A stretch of DNA of 42,218 nucleotides from Acidimicrobiia bacterium (GCA_021296315.1 JAGWAO010000013.1:1-42218); one strand, 5' to 3'; numbered from the stretch's first letter, positions 1-8,966 are shown. The notes: generated by a model not told the origin, from the sequence alone. Numbers and translations are program-made.

Positions 1-557
1 TCGTCGGCCATGTCGTCGGCCATGTCCATGTCGTCGCTCATGTCCTCTTCGCTCATGTCCTCTTCGCTCATGTCCTCTTCAGCCGGGGCCTCTTCAGCCG
101 GGGCCTCTTCAGCCGGGGCCTCTTCCTCGGCGGGCGCTTCCTCTTCGACCATCGGCTCGCCGACCTTGATGACTACGGTGGCACCGCTCGGGGGAGCCGT
201 GGTAAACACCAACAGCACCAGCCCTTCGGCCGGAACGTTGACGGTGATCGACGTCGAGAACGACCCTCCCGGCGCTGAGACCGTTGAGCCCATGTCTGAA
301 ATGAGGTTGGGACAGTTCGCTATGCTCGACCCTTGATCCATAGTGTCTGGCACGACGCCGCCGAAGCCAGTGCACGCTGTGATCGCCGGGCTTGCCGGCC
401 AGCCGCTTCCGGAGACGGTTACCGTGTGGCTGCCCGCCGCGCTGACGTACTCGGGATCGACGGATGCTGTCGGCTCGCCCTGAGCAGCTGCGTGGCTCGT
501 GAGCGTGAACAGGGCCAAAATGCTCACTGCGGCCGTCAGTGCCATGATTCTCTTCAT
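1..557 (-). CDS. Secreted protein (partial, runs off window start) with signal peptide, Ig/neocarzinostatin-like domain and Ala/Glu/Met/Asp-rich repetitive C-terminus
   Basis: Reverse-strand reading from ATG at 557: MKRIMALTAAVSILALFTLTSHAAAQGEPTASVDPEYVSAAGSHTVTVSGSGWPASPAITACTGFGG...EEAPAEEAPAEEDMSEEDMSEEDMSDDMDMADDMADD. RBS-like AAAGGA upstream. Absent from the ORF track because it has no stop inside the window. Domain assignment is tentative. Confidence 0.75.
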   Translation of the reverse strand, partial: MKRIMALTAAVSILALFTLTSHAAAQGEPTASVDPEYVSAAGSHTVTVSGSGWPASPAITACTGFGGVVPDTMDQGSSIANCPNLISDMGSTVSAPGGSFSTSITVNVPAEGLVLLVFTTAPPSGATVVIKVGEPMVEEEAPAEEEAPAEEAPAEEAPAEEDMSEEDMSEEDMSDDMDMADDMAD

Positions 558-599
558 CGGTGCTGTCCTTTCATGGAGCTGGCAACTCTGTGCTAGCGC

Positions 600-1330
600 C
601 CGTTACTTGCGAGGAGGATACACATGGCATGGGGGCCGGGTCCACCAGGCCGATCGCGGCCGGGACGCGACGGAGCCCCGAGTAGCCTCCCGGCTTGCGC
701 CGCTCAACTTCTCGGGGCTCCGATTGCGCCTATCCACCGACCGCATCCTCCCGGCAGAGTCTGCGGTACTCCGGGACACTTCGCCGTATCCGGCTCGGTG
801 TCCTGATCCCCGCCCCGGACGGCTCCGTGGCGTGAATCCGAATCACCCGGCGGTGCCCGTCGGCACCTACTGAGGCTCCGATTCTGCCCGCTCCCCGTCG
901 GGACCGGACTCGAATCCGATGCCTCGGCGACACCCTCACCTGGAGGCGGTTCCGGTGACTCCCTCGCACACCCGGCGGTGTGCTCGGTTGTCGCCGGGCT
1001 TCCCGGCGAGGCGGATCTTCTGCGACCTTGCGATCACCCTCCCCCGTCGGGGATTCCTACCGCTCGCTCGAAGGAGAACCTCCGTGCCCCCGGCTGACCC
1101 ACCGACTCCTGGGAGCCGGTCTGGTTGGCAGGGTGTCCTCTGCGGACCGCTCCACCAACTCCGTTCCGCTGCCTCGGGCCGAGGCCCTGGGCTGCTGGTC
1201 CGGTGTCGGTGTCGCTGCTCACTTCGGACGCTGGGCATCTTGGGAGGTTCTCGCGGGGTTGTCAACCCCAAAACGCGAAATCCCCATCGAAATCCCGAAC
1301 ATTCTCAAGAAATCCCCAGCCGCCGTCAAG
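600..1330. other. Hairpin-rich region without convincing CDS; candidate structured RNA or long leader of the 1-557 gene
   Basis: No ORF here has family-like composition. Perfect inverted repeats: 671-682/711-722 (12 bp), 852-857/862-867, 966-972/977-983, 991-998/1002-1009. Confidence 0.35.
1301..1329 (-). promoter_or_regulatory. Sigma70-like promoter reading toward the 1-557 gene
   Basis: Reverse strand TTGACG - 17 bp - GAGAAT. Overlaps three GAAATCCC direct repeats at 1277, 1289 and 1309. Confidence 0.3.
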
Positions 1331-1394
1331 TTATGCACAGTCCGATCACAGACTGGTGCCGCTGGAAGGCTCCCGGCCGGCTCCCGACGGCGGG

Positions 1395-2156
1395 TCAGGC
1401 CCCCCAGTGGCCCCTCTCGATCATCACCCGGCGGAGCACCGAGGGGCGGTCGGTCATGATGCCGTCCACCCCCATGTCGAGGAGGCGGTGCATCTCGGCG
1501 GGCTCGTCGATGGTCCAGACGTGGACGGCTGCATTGTGACGATGGGCCGCGGCCAGCACCGCGGGTCGCACCAGCGTCAGGCCCTTGGAGCGGACCGGCA
1601 CCTGGGCGGCGTGGAAGTCGAAGGACGCGGGACCGGGCACGCGGGCCGAGGCAGCCAGCAGGCGTGCGATGCCCCGGGGCCCGGCACCGACGCACAACGA
1701 GTCCCCGATCCGGTCGCGCACCTGCCTGGTGCGCCGGTCCGAGAACGAGCAGATGCACACCCGCTCGACCGCACCCGCTCGCCGGAGCACCTCTGCCAGC
1801 GGGCCGACCGCCGCGTCGCTCTTGGGGTCGATGTTGATCCTCGTGTCCGGCAGCTCCTCGAGAAGCTCGTCGAGGCGCAGTATCGGGTCGGTGCCGGCCA
1901 CCGCGGCTCGCTGGACCTGGCTCCAGTCGAGGTCGCCGACCGCGCCGCGGCCGTCGGTGACCCGGTCCAGCGAGTCGTCGTGGAAGGCCACCGCCACCCC
2001 GTCGGCGGTGGAGTGAACGTCGGTCTCCACATGGGTGTAGCCCAGGTCCACGGCATGGCGGAAGGCCCTCAGCGTGTTCTCAGGGAACTCCTCGGCCCCG
2101 CCGCGATGAGCGAAGGCGATGGGGCCGTCCACGTCCAGGTAGGGATGGAGCGACAT
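1395..2156 (-). CDS. Glycerophosphodiester phosphodiesterase family protein
   Basis: FAHRGGAEEFPENTLRAF, ETDVHSTADGVAVAFHDDSLDRVTDG, INIDPK motifs. Confidence 0.9.
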   Translation of the reverse strand: MSLHPYLDVDGPIAFAHRGGAEEFPENTLRAFRHAVDLGYTHVETDVHSTADGVAVAFHDDSLDRVTDGRGAVGDLDWSQVQRAAVAGTDPILRLDELLEELPDTRINIDPKSDAAVGPLAEVLRRAGAVERVCICSFSDRRTRQVRDRIGDSLCVGAGPRGIARLLAASARVPGPASFDFHAAQVPVRSKGLTLVRPAVLAAAHRHNAAVHVWTIDEPAEMHRLLDMGVDGIMTDRPSVLRRVMIERGHWGA

Positions 2157-2244
2157 GGCGGCACCGTAGCGGGCGCCGCCACCCTTGCCGGCCGAAACCC
2201 GAAGTTATCCACAGGAACACGCCGCCGGCGGTAGCGTTGTGCGT

Positions 2245-3678
2245 ATGCAGCGCCGTACGAAGATCGTTGCCACCATCGGTCCGGCCAGCGAGGACGAGTC
2301 CACGCTGCGGGACATGATGGCCGCGGGAATGGATGTGGCCCGAATCGGCCTGGCCCACGGCACCCTCGACGAAGCCATCGAGCGCTACCGGCGCGTCCGG
2401 CAGGTCGCCGACCAGGAGGGCCGGCCGGTGGGGATCCTCGTGGACCTTCCGGGACCCAAAGTCAGGGCCGCAAGTTTCGGCGAGGATCCCGTGCGGTTCC
2501 GCTCAGACAGCGTCGTCGAGCTGGTGGTCGGCAGCGACCGCTCGACCGACAGCGTCGTCGAGGTGGACTACGAGGGCCTGATGGACGACGTGCTGGTGGG
2601 GGACAACCTCGATGTGGGTGACGGGCGGGTGGTGCTCGACGTCACCGACAAGGGTGGCGACCGCCTCAAGGTCCGCGTCGTGCACGGCGGCGTTCTGTCG
2701 GGCTGCCCCGGCGTGCACATCCCCGCCGACCGGCTGCGGATGTCCACGCCCACCCCCAGCGACTTCGTGGCGCTCGACGCCTTCATCGAGCTCGGCGTGG
2801 ACATAGTGGCCATATCGTTCGTGCGCTCCGCCCACGACATCCGGCGGGTCGGCACCGAGCCCCATCCCCGGGGCCCGCTGGTGGTGGCCAAGATCGAGAC
2901 CAGGGCGGCGGTGCAGAACCTGGCCGGCATAATCGACACCGCCGGGGCGATCATGGTGGCCCGCGGCGACCTCGGCAGCGAATGCAGCATCGAGGAGCTT
3001 CCCCACCTGCAGAAGCAGATCATCCAGCAGTGCATCGCGGGAGGCCGTCCCGTCATCACCGCCACACAGATGCTTGAGTCGATGGTGTCGCGCCCCTCGC
3101 CCACCCGGGCAGAGGCCAGCGACGTGGCCAACGCGGTTTTCGACGGCTCCTCCGCGTTGATGCTCTCCGGGGAGACCGCGGTCGGCATCGATCCCGCCAA
3201 CGTGGTGCGCACCATGGACCGGATCGCCCAGCGAGCCGACGAGCAGTTCGACTACGAGCTGTGGGCCGAGCGCCTCGCCGAGCTGCGCATGACCGACGAC
3301 TCGACCCATGACGCGGCCTCCATCACCGACGCCATGACCATGGCGGCCTGGCGGGCCGCCGACGGGCTCGGCATCTCCACCATCCTGGCCATCTCCGGCA
3401 CCGGCTTCACGGTGCGGTCCATGGCCCGGTTCAGGCCCCAGGCCCGGATCATCGGCTTGTCGCACAACGCGCGGACTGTGCAGCAGCTCACGCTGAGTTG
3501 GGGCACCACGCCGGTGCTGGTCAACGACAGGGGCTCCAACGATGAGATGGTCCGCCAGGCGGTGACGGTGGCGCGTGATCGGGATTTTGCCCGTTCCGGC
3601 GAGATCGTTGCGATTCTGGCCGGCGCCGACAACCGGTCCCGCAGCGCCAACGTGCTCCGCTTGGAGCGCATCCCGTAA
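2245..3678 (+). CDS. pyk: Pyruvate kinase
   Basis: MQRRTKIVATIGPASEDESTLRDMMAAGMDVARIGLAHG; VVAKIETRAAVQNL; MVARGDLGSECSIEELPHLQKQII; ITATQMLESM. ATG at 2245 preferred over the upstream TTG. Confidence 0.95.
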   Translation: MQRRTKIVATIGPASEDESTLRDMMAAGMDVARIGLAHGTLDEAIERYRRVRQVADQEGRPVGILVDLPGPKVRAASFGEDPVRFRSDSVVELVVGSDRSTDSVVEVDYEGLMDDVLVGDNLDVGDGRVVLDVTDKGGDRLKVRVVHGGVLSGCPGVHIPADRLRMSTPTPSDFVALDAFIELGVDIVAISFVRSAHDIRRVGTEPHPRGPLVVAKIETRAAVQNLAGIIDTAGAIMVARGDLGSECSIEELPHLQKQIIQQCIAGGRPVITATQMLESMVSRPSPTRAEASDVANAVFDGSSALMLSGETAVGIDPANVVRTMDRIAQRADEQFDYELWAERLAELRMTDDSTHDAASITDAMTMAAWRAADGLGISTILAISGTGFTVRSMARFRPQARIIGLSHNARTVQQLTLSWGTTPVLVNDRGSNDEMVRQAVTVARDRDFARSGEIVAILAGADNRSRSANVLRLERIP

Positions 3679-3706
3679 CTCGCCACCCCCGGCCTGACCG
3701 GATGAG

Positions 3707-3970
3707 CTACCCGCAGTTGGGGTTGGCGTCGGCGGGGATGGCGACTTGCCGGCCGTACAGCCGGCAGGAGCAGGTCTCCATGCAGTCCTGCAGATCGGAG
3801 CGCTGCAGCCACAGGCTCGCGGCCAGGGCGCCGATGAGGATGATCAGCACCAGCCGCAGCAGCAGCCTGCGCACGCCCCACATGACCAGGACGGCGAGAA
3901 CGCCCAGCACCACGATCGCGCCGATGATGATGTCCGGCAGAGACTCGGCATCGACCCATTCGCCCATCAC
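3707..3970 (-). CDS. Small membrane protein with Cys-rich C-terminus
   Basis: 87 aa, two hydrophobic segments, tail DCMETCSCRLYGRQVAIPADANPNCG. Confidence 0.55.
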   Translation of the reverse strand: MMGEWVDAESLPDIIIGAIVVLGVLAVLVMWGVRRLLLRLVLIILIGALAASLWLQRSDLQDCMETCSCRLYGRQVAIPADANPNCG

Positions 3971-4002
3971 CGCCGGGCACGTTACCTATAGCCTCGACGG
4001 CG

Positions 4003-4452
4003 ATGAGTGACGCTGGCGTCCCCCTCCTGCCGCACGGTCCGCCCGAGACGGTCCTGGCCCCTGAACCGGAGGAAGCGCAGGCTGCGCTGGCCTCCGCCAT
4101 CTCGAGCGACGACCCCATCGCGGCGTTCGGCGCAGCCTGCGCGATGTGGCCGGTCTGCCTGGAGGCGTGGGCCGGGCTGGGTGAGGCCCTGGAGTCGAGC
4201 GACGCAACACCGGCGTTGGCCTACGCCGCGTTCCGCGCCGGATATCACCGCGGCCTGGACCGGCTGCGGGCCAGCGGCTGGCGCGGCTCCGGCTACGTCC
4301 GCTGGAGGAATCCGTCCAACCGGGGGTTCCTGCGCGCCCTCAGCGGGCTGCAGCGCGTCGCGGCTCTGATCGGGGAGACCGACGAGGCCGAGCGGTGCGC
4401 ATTGTTCCTGGTCCAACTCGACCCCGACTGGCCGCCGTCGGACGATGCGTGA
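4003..4452 (+). CDS. DUF3151 family protein
   Basis: EAWAGLGEALE...ALAYAAFRAGYHRGLDRLRASGWRGSGYVRWRNPSNRGFLRALSGLQR is typical of this actinobacterial family. Confidence 0.8.
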   Translation: MSDAGVPLLPHGPPETVLAPEPEEAQAALASAISSDDPIAAFGAACAMWPVCLEAWAGLGEALESSDATPALAYAAFRAGYHRGLDRLRASGWRGSGYVRWRNPSNRGFLRALSGLQRVAALIGETDEAERCALFLVQLDPDWPPSDDA

Positions 4453-5534
4453 ATAGGCCGGCGCCGATCCTTGGCTGCATGGGTGCGGTGCTGGCGGGCG
4501 GGGCCAGCTCCAGGATGGGCACCGACAAGGCGTTCATCGAGATCGAGGGAGAGCCCATGGTGGTGCGGGCCGTCGGGGCGCTGCGCGCCGCGGGGGCCGA
4601 GCCCACGCTGGTGGTGGGCGGGGACGCAGCCCGGCTGGGTGATCTGGGCCTGGACACCATGCCCGACCGCTACCCCGGCCAGGGCCCGCTGGGAGGGGTG
4701 ATCACCGCGCTCGGCGCGCTCGGCTCACCCGGCGTCTCCGGCATGGACGCGGTCTCTGGCATGGACGCGGTCTCCGGCATCGACGCGGTGGTGACGCTGC
4801 CCTGCGATGTGATCGCGCCGGACGCTGCCGCGGTCCGTTGCGTGCTCGATCGCTGGGCCGACACTGCCGTCCGTCCGGGGGTCGGCGTGCCGGCCGCGGA
4901 CCTGGTCGTCCCGCTCGGCGGCGGGGTTCCCCAATGGATGCACGCCGTGTGGCGGGCGAGTTGCCTGGAGCGCCTGTCAGAGGCCTTCGCCAGGGGAGTG
5001 AGGGCACCGAGCGAGGCAGCCCGGCAGCTGCGAACGGCCACCGTCGACGTGCCGGGAACGGGCTGGTTCGGTGATGCAGACCGTCCCGAGGACCTGCCGA
5101 CCGAACTACCATCATCAATTGCGGCCCGACGAGGACCGGGCATGCCCGACGAGGAGCGGGCATGGAGGAGAGGGCAACGAGGAGCGGGCATGGAAGCTGC
5201 CGACGTCCCCGAGATCGACATCGACGAACTCGAACGCCGCCGCGCCGGCGGCGCCGCGGTCTTCGATGTGCGAGAGCCCGACGAGTACGAAGAGGTCCGG
5301 ATTCCCGGCGCGGTGCTGGTGCCTCTGGCGTCGGTCCCCGACGCGGTCGAGGAGTTCCGGGCGGCGTCCCAGCGCACCGCGGTGTGCGTGGTGTGCGCCG
5401 TGGGAGGTCGCAGCGGCCAAGCCGTCGGATTCCTGCGGGACCGGGGAGTCGACGCCGTGAATGTCGCCGGCGGCACCAACGCCTGGCACCAGTCGGGCCG
5501 GCCGGTGGACACGGGTCCCGCGCCCGCCTCCTAG
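4449..5534 (+). CDS. MobA-like molybdenum cofactor guanylyltransferase fused to a rhodanese domain
   Basis: MGAVLAGGASSRMGTDKAFIEIEGEPMV...LPCDV; then EIDIDELERRRAGGAAVFDVREPDEYEEVRIPGAVLVPL...CAVGGRSGQAVGFLRDRGVDAVNVAGGTNAW. Continuous frame. GTG start overlaps the DUF3151 stop. Internal ATG at 5190 could start the rhodanese alone. Confidence 0.75.
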   Translation: MNRPAPILGCMGAVLAGGASSRMGTDKAFIEIEGEPMVVRAVGALRAAGAEPTLVVGGDAARLGDLGLDTMPDRYPGQGPLGGVITALGALGSPGVSGMDAVSGMDAVSGIDAVVTLPCDVIAPDAAAVRCVLDRWADTAVRPGVGVPAADLVVPLGGGVPQWMHAVWRASCLERLSEAFARGVRAPSEAARQLRTATVDVPGTGWFGDADRPEDLPTELPSSIAARRGPGMPDEERAWRRGQRGAGMEAADVPEIDIDELERRRAGGAAVFDVREPDEYEEVRIPGAVLVPLASVPDAVEEFRAASQRTAVCVVCAVGGRSGQAVGFLRDRGVDAVNVAGGTNAWHQSGRPVDTGPAPAS

Positions 5535-6736
5535 TGGCGCGCCGTCGAAACGCCCGGACCAACCGGGGTCCTCAGACGCCCTATCGCTATGTCGATTCCA
5601 GCGCGGGGCTGCGAGAGGTGGTGGGCGCCCTTGTCTCCGAGCCTCGATACGCGCTCGACACCGAGTTTCACCGGGAGCGCACCTACCGGCCCCAGGCCGC
5701 ACTGATCCAGATCGCCTGGCCGGGCGATCTGGTACTGATCGACCCGCTGGCAGTGGATGTGAAGCCTCTGGCCGGGGTGTTCGGGGCGGGCGGGCTGATG
5801 GTCGCTCACGCGGCAGGCCAGGACCTGGAGGTCCTCGACGACTGCTGCGAGACGGTCCCCGAGCGGATCTTCGACACTCAGATCGCGGCCGGCTTCCTCG
5901 GCCTCGGCATCCCCGCGCTGGCGACTTTGTACGAGAGCGAGATCGGCTGGAAGCCCCCTAAGGGGGATCGGCTCACCGACTGGCTGGTACGGCCGCTCAA
6001 GGCCTCGCAACTCGACTACGCGGCGGGCGATGTCATCCACCTGCTGGAGATCCACGACAGGCTTGCGTCCCGGCTGGAGCAGCAGGGCCGGAGGGCCTGG
6101 GCAGAAGCGGAATTCGATCTGCTGCTGGAGCGCAACCGCCACCAGCTGCGACCCGAGGATGCCTGGTCCCGGCTCAAGGAGGCGCGCCATCTGAGGCGCC
6201 GCGACCTGCCCGTGGCCCGGTCGGTGGCGATGTGGCGCGAGCTGAGGGCGGCCAGGGTCAATCAACCGGTCCGCCATGTGCTGTCGGACGTCGCGGTGGT
6301 GTCGATCGCGCAGGCCGTGCCCCGAACGACCGAGGAGCTGGCCGCGGTGCGGGGCGTCGGCGAGGGCGTGGCCCGGGGCCGGCTGGGCCCGGCCATCCTC
6401 AAGGCGGTCGCCGAGGGGCTGGCGTCCGATTGGCGCCCGCCCCCGAAGCGTGCGGCGCGCTCCGATGCCGTCGACCGCCTTCGCCCGGCGGTGGGTCTGG
6501 TGACCTCCTGGGTGAGCCAGCTCGCCCGCAACCGCAGGATCGAGCCGTCGCTGCTGGCCACCCGGGCCGACATCGAGGCCTTGATCCGCGGCGACGCCGA
6601 TGCCCGGCTGGCGCGGGGATGGCGCTCGGAGATGGTTGGCGAGCCGCTGCGCCGGCTCGTAGCCGGCGAGGCTGCCCTGGCTTTCGACAACGGTCAACTC
6701 GTCCTGGAGGAGCGCAGCCGCAGACCCGTGGCATGA
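5534..6736 (+). CDS. rnd: Ribonuclease D (3'-5' exonuclease + HRDC)
   Basis: YALDTEFHRERTYRPQAALIQIA; VAHAAGQDLEVL; IFDTQIAAGFLG; QLDYAAGDVIHL; HRDC-like VPRTTEELAAVRGVGEG. GTG start at 5534. Confidence 0.88.
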   Translation: MARRRNARTNRGPQTPYRYVDSSAGLREVVGALVSEPRYALDTEFHRERTYRPQAALIQIAWPGDLVLIDPLAVDVKPLAGVFGAGGLMVAHAAGQDLEVLDDCCETVPERIFDTQIAAGFLGLGIPALATLYESEIGWKPPKGDRLTDWLVRPLKASQLDYAAGDVIHLLEIHDRLASRLEQQGRRAWAEAEFDLLLERNRHQLRPEDAWSRLKEARHLRRRDLPVARSVAMWRELRAARVNQPVRHVLSDVAVVSIAQAVPRTTEELAAVRGVGEGVARGRLGPAILKAVAEGLASDWRPPPKRAARSDAVDRLRPAVGLVTSWVSQLARNRRIEPSLLATRADIEALIRGDADARLARGWRSEMVGEPLRRLVAGEAALAFDNGQLVLEERSRRPVA

Positions 6737-6824
6737 GTTCCGCTGGTGGCCGATCGTTGTGGTCCAGCCGCGCCCAGCCGGTACACTGGAGTCCCTGCGA
6801 ATCCGTCAAACCGGGAGTTGGGCC

Positions 6825-7016
6825 GTGAAAAAGGGGCGACACCGAAGGTATGAGGAAGCCCGCAAGTTCAAGCGCTCGCAGGTAGACGATCTCCAAGGGC
6901 TGATCGAGTCCTTCAACGAGCCTGACGACTACGTGAAGCCCGAGCACGCGTCCTGGGCGGAGGAGTTCGCCGACGAGGAGTTGGCCGAGGCGGAGCTCTC
7001 CGCCGACGACGACTGA
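6825..7016 (+). CDS. Small conserved-looking protein, basic N-terminus and acidic C-terminus
   Basis: GTG start; VKKGRHRRYEEARKFKRSQVDDLQGLIESFNEPDDYVKPEHASWAEEFADEELAEAELSADDD (63 aa). Confidence 0.6.
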   Translation: MKKGRHRRYEEARKFKRSQVDDLQGLIESFNEPDDYVKPEHASWAEEFADEELAEAELSADDD

Positions 7017-7045
7017 CGTTCAGTCCTCAGCTCGCGTCCGGGCCG

Positions 7046-8734
7046 TCAGCCCTCGGTCTCCTCGAGGATCTCGCCGAGCCGCACGACGTCGTCCTCGGTG
7101 ACGACACCGATGAAGTTGCCGGCGCTGTCGGTCACGGCCAGCACCTCGATGTCGGCCGCTTCCATCGCCACCACGGCATCGCGCACGGTCCACGACGGCG
7201 ATCCGGCGGGGAGGTCCGTCGTCATCATGGACTCGACGGATGCGGTCTCCCATTGGTCGCGGTTCACCGACGACAGCTGGGAGAGCTGGGCCATCCCCAG
7301 ATAGGAACTGCCCTCCACGACCGGCACCACCCGCTCGCGCCGGCCCAGGACGTGCATGTACACGAACTCGGACACTGTGGCGTCGGGGGGCACCGTCAGC
7401 ACGTCCGTGGTGAGGATCGAGCTGAGGGGCAGGGTGAAGCGCTGCTCGAGATGGCCCAGCCGCTTGGATCGCTGGTACTCGGTGACCGAGGACGGGCCTC
7501 CCACCACCTGGCTCACCGCCGCGGCCACCAGGGCGGGCACTACGAATGCGGCTGCGCCGGTGGACTCGGCCACGAACATCACCGCCGCGATCGGGGCCCG
7601 GTAACCGGCGCCGAGGAACGCGGCGAGGCCCAGCGTGGCGTACAGGCCCGTGGACGTCGCGTCCAGGGCCACACCGACGAACTGGCCCACGATCACCCCG
7701 AGAGTGGCGAGCGGGATGAACAGTCCCCCGACGCCATCGCCCAGCACAGTGGCCAATGTGGCCGCGACCCTGACCCCGAACAGCAGGGCGATCAACTCCA
7801 GCGCATCCTGCTGCACCACCCACTCCATGGCCCTGGTGCCCGGCCCGAGGCTGAGGACCTCGCCGAAGGCGACGTCGGCCAGCAGGGCCAGACCGGCCAT
7901 GACAACTGCGGCCGCCAAAGCCCGCTTGGCCCAGGAGACCGTGTGGGTGGCGTGCTTGGCCTGGCGCACCAGCCAGGCGAAGCCGCGGCCGCCCAACCCT
8001 GCCGCGATCCCCAGGATGAGCGCTCCCAGCAGGTCGCCGATCTGCACGTCCAGCATCGCGGCCGCGCCGTTGGCATCGACGGGGCCCTCGCCGAGGAACG
8101 GGACGACGGGAGTGCTGCCGACGAGGAACACGAATGTGACGTAGCTCGCAGCCGATGCGATCAGGGAGGGGAGCAGAGCCTGGGGGGTCACGTCGTCGCG
8201 GTAGGGGGCCTCGAGGGCGAAGATGACTCCCGTGGCCGGGGTCTTGAACACCGCGGCCACTCCGGCCGCAGCCCCCGCAGTGAGCAGCAGGCGGGCCTCG
8301 TCGCGCCGGAAGAAGCGCCCCAGGCGCTCGTGGACGAACAGACCGATCGAGGAGCCCGCGTAGAGCGACGGGCCCTCCAGGCCGACTGCGCCACCCGAGC
8401 CGATGGTGGCGACCCCCGCCAGCAGCTTGGCGGGCAGGAACCGGAAACCGATGCTGGGATGGCGCTCATGGAACGCTCGGACGTACTCGTCGGAGGTGGA
8501 GCCCGACGTGCCGCCGCCCACGGTGCGCAGCACCAGCTTGGAGGCGGCGATGCCGAGCACGGGGGCCAGCGCCAGCACGGCCAGGGGCTGCTCCAAGACA
8601 CGCTCCAGCACGATGTGGAGCGCCAACGTCTCGAAAGCGGCCACGACCAGCGCCACGATCACGCCGGTGGCGGCCGACGCGGCCAGGAGACGCGGGTTGC
8701 GGGCCTGGCGGAGGGTCCTGGTTAGCGGTCGCAT
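7046..8734 (-). CDS. ClC-family chloride channel/transporter with C-terminal CBS domains
   Basis: GSGGAVGLEGPSLYAGSSIG, AAAGVAAVFKTPATGVIFALE, GAGYRAPIAAVMFVAESTG; tandem CBS C-terminus (EDDVVRLGEILEE). Confidence 0.9.
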   Translation of the reverse strand: MRPLTRTLRQARNPRLLAASAATGVIVALVVAAFETLALHIVLERVLEQPLAVLALAPVLGIAASKLVLRTVGGGTSGSTSDEYVRAFHERHPSIGFRFLPAKLLAGVATIGSGGAVGLEGPSLYAGSSIGLFVHERLGRFFRRDEARLLLTAGAAAGVAAVFKTPATGVIFALEAPYRDDVTPQALLPSLIASAASYVTFVFLVGSTPVVPFLGEGPVDANGAAAMLDVQIGDLLGALILGIAAGLGGRGFAWLVRQAKHATHTVSWAKRALAAAVVMAGLALLADVAFGEVLSLGPGTRAMEWVVQQDALELIALLFGVRVAATLATVLGDGVGGLFIPLATLGVIVGQFVGVALDATSTGLYATLGLAAFLGAGYRAPIAAVMFVAESTGAAAFVVPALVAAAVSQVVGGPSSVTEYQRSKRLGHLEQRFTLPLSSILTTDVLTVPPDATVSEFVYMHVLGRRERVVPVVEGSSYLGMAQLSQLSSVNRDQWETASVESMMTTDLPAGSPSWTVRDAVVAMEAADIEVLAVTDSAGNFIGVVTEDDVVRLGEILEETEG

Positions 8735-8762
8735 CCGTTACGAAGCCTCTATGGTGTCAGGC

Positions 8763-8966
8763 ATGGTTGATAAGCGTCATGATATTTCAGAGCGGCTCTC
8801 GGCCATTGCCGACGAACTCGCGGATATGGCATTTGAGAGCTTGCGGGATTCGGTCGAGGCTGGGGCAACGAAGGCTTCGGAAGAGGAGAAGCGCCTCACT
8901 CGGGCCCGGCGAGCCGTCGAGAAGGCCGCGCACCTCCTTCGGTCCGATCTGTCACCGCCGGCGTGA
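8763..8966 (+). CDS. Small helical hypothetical protein
   Basis: MVDKRHDISERLSAIADELADMAFESLRDSVEAGATKASEEEKRLTRARRAVEKAAHLLRSDLSPPA, 67 aa. Confidence 0.5.
   Translation: MVDKRHDISERLSAIADELADMAFESLRDSVEAGATKASEEEKRLTRARRAVEKAAHLLRSDLSPPA

Noticed and set aside
600-1330. RNase P, tmRNA, SRP RNA or group II intron
   Set aside because: No conserved landmark motifs (e.g. RNase P GAGGAAAGTCC, tmRNA 5'/3' ends, domain V) were found on either strand.
1331-2213. Replication origin
   Set aside because: Only two DnaA-like boxes nearly 0.9 kb apart, no AT-rich unwinding element, no dnaA/dnaN neighbours.
6825-8966. Toxin-antitoxin pair from the small ORFs at 6825 and 8763
   Set aside because: Not adjacent to each other or to a partner gene, and no toxin or antitoxin motifs.
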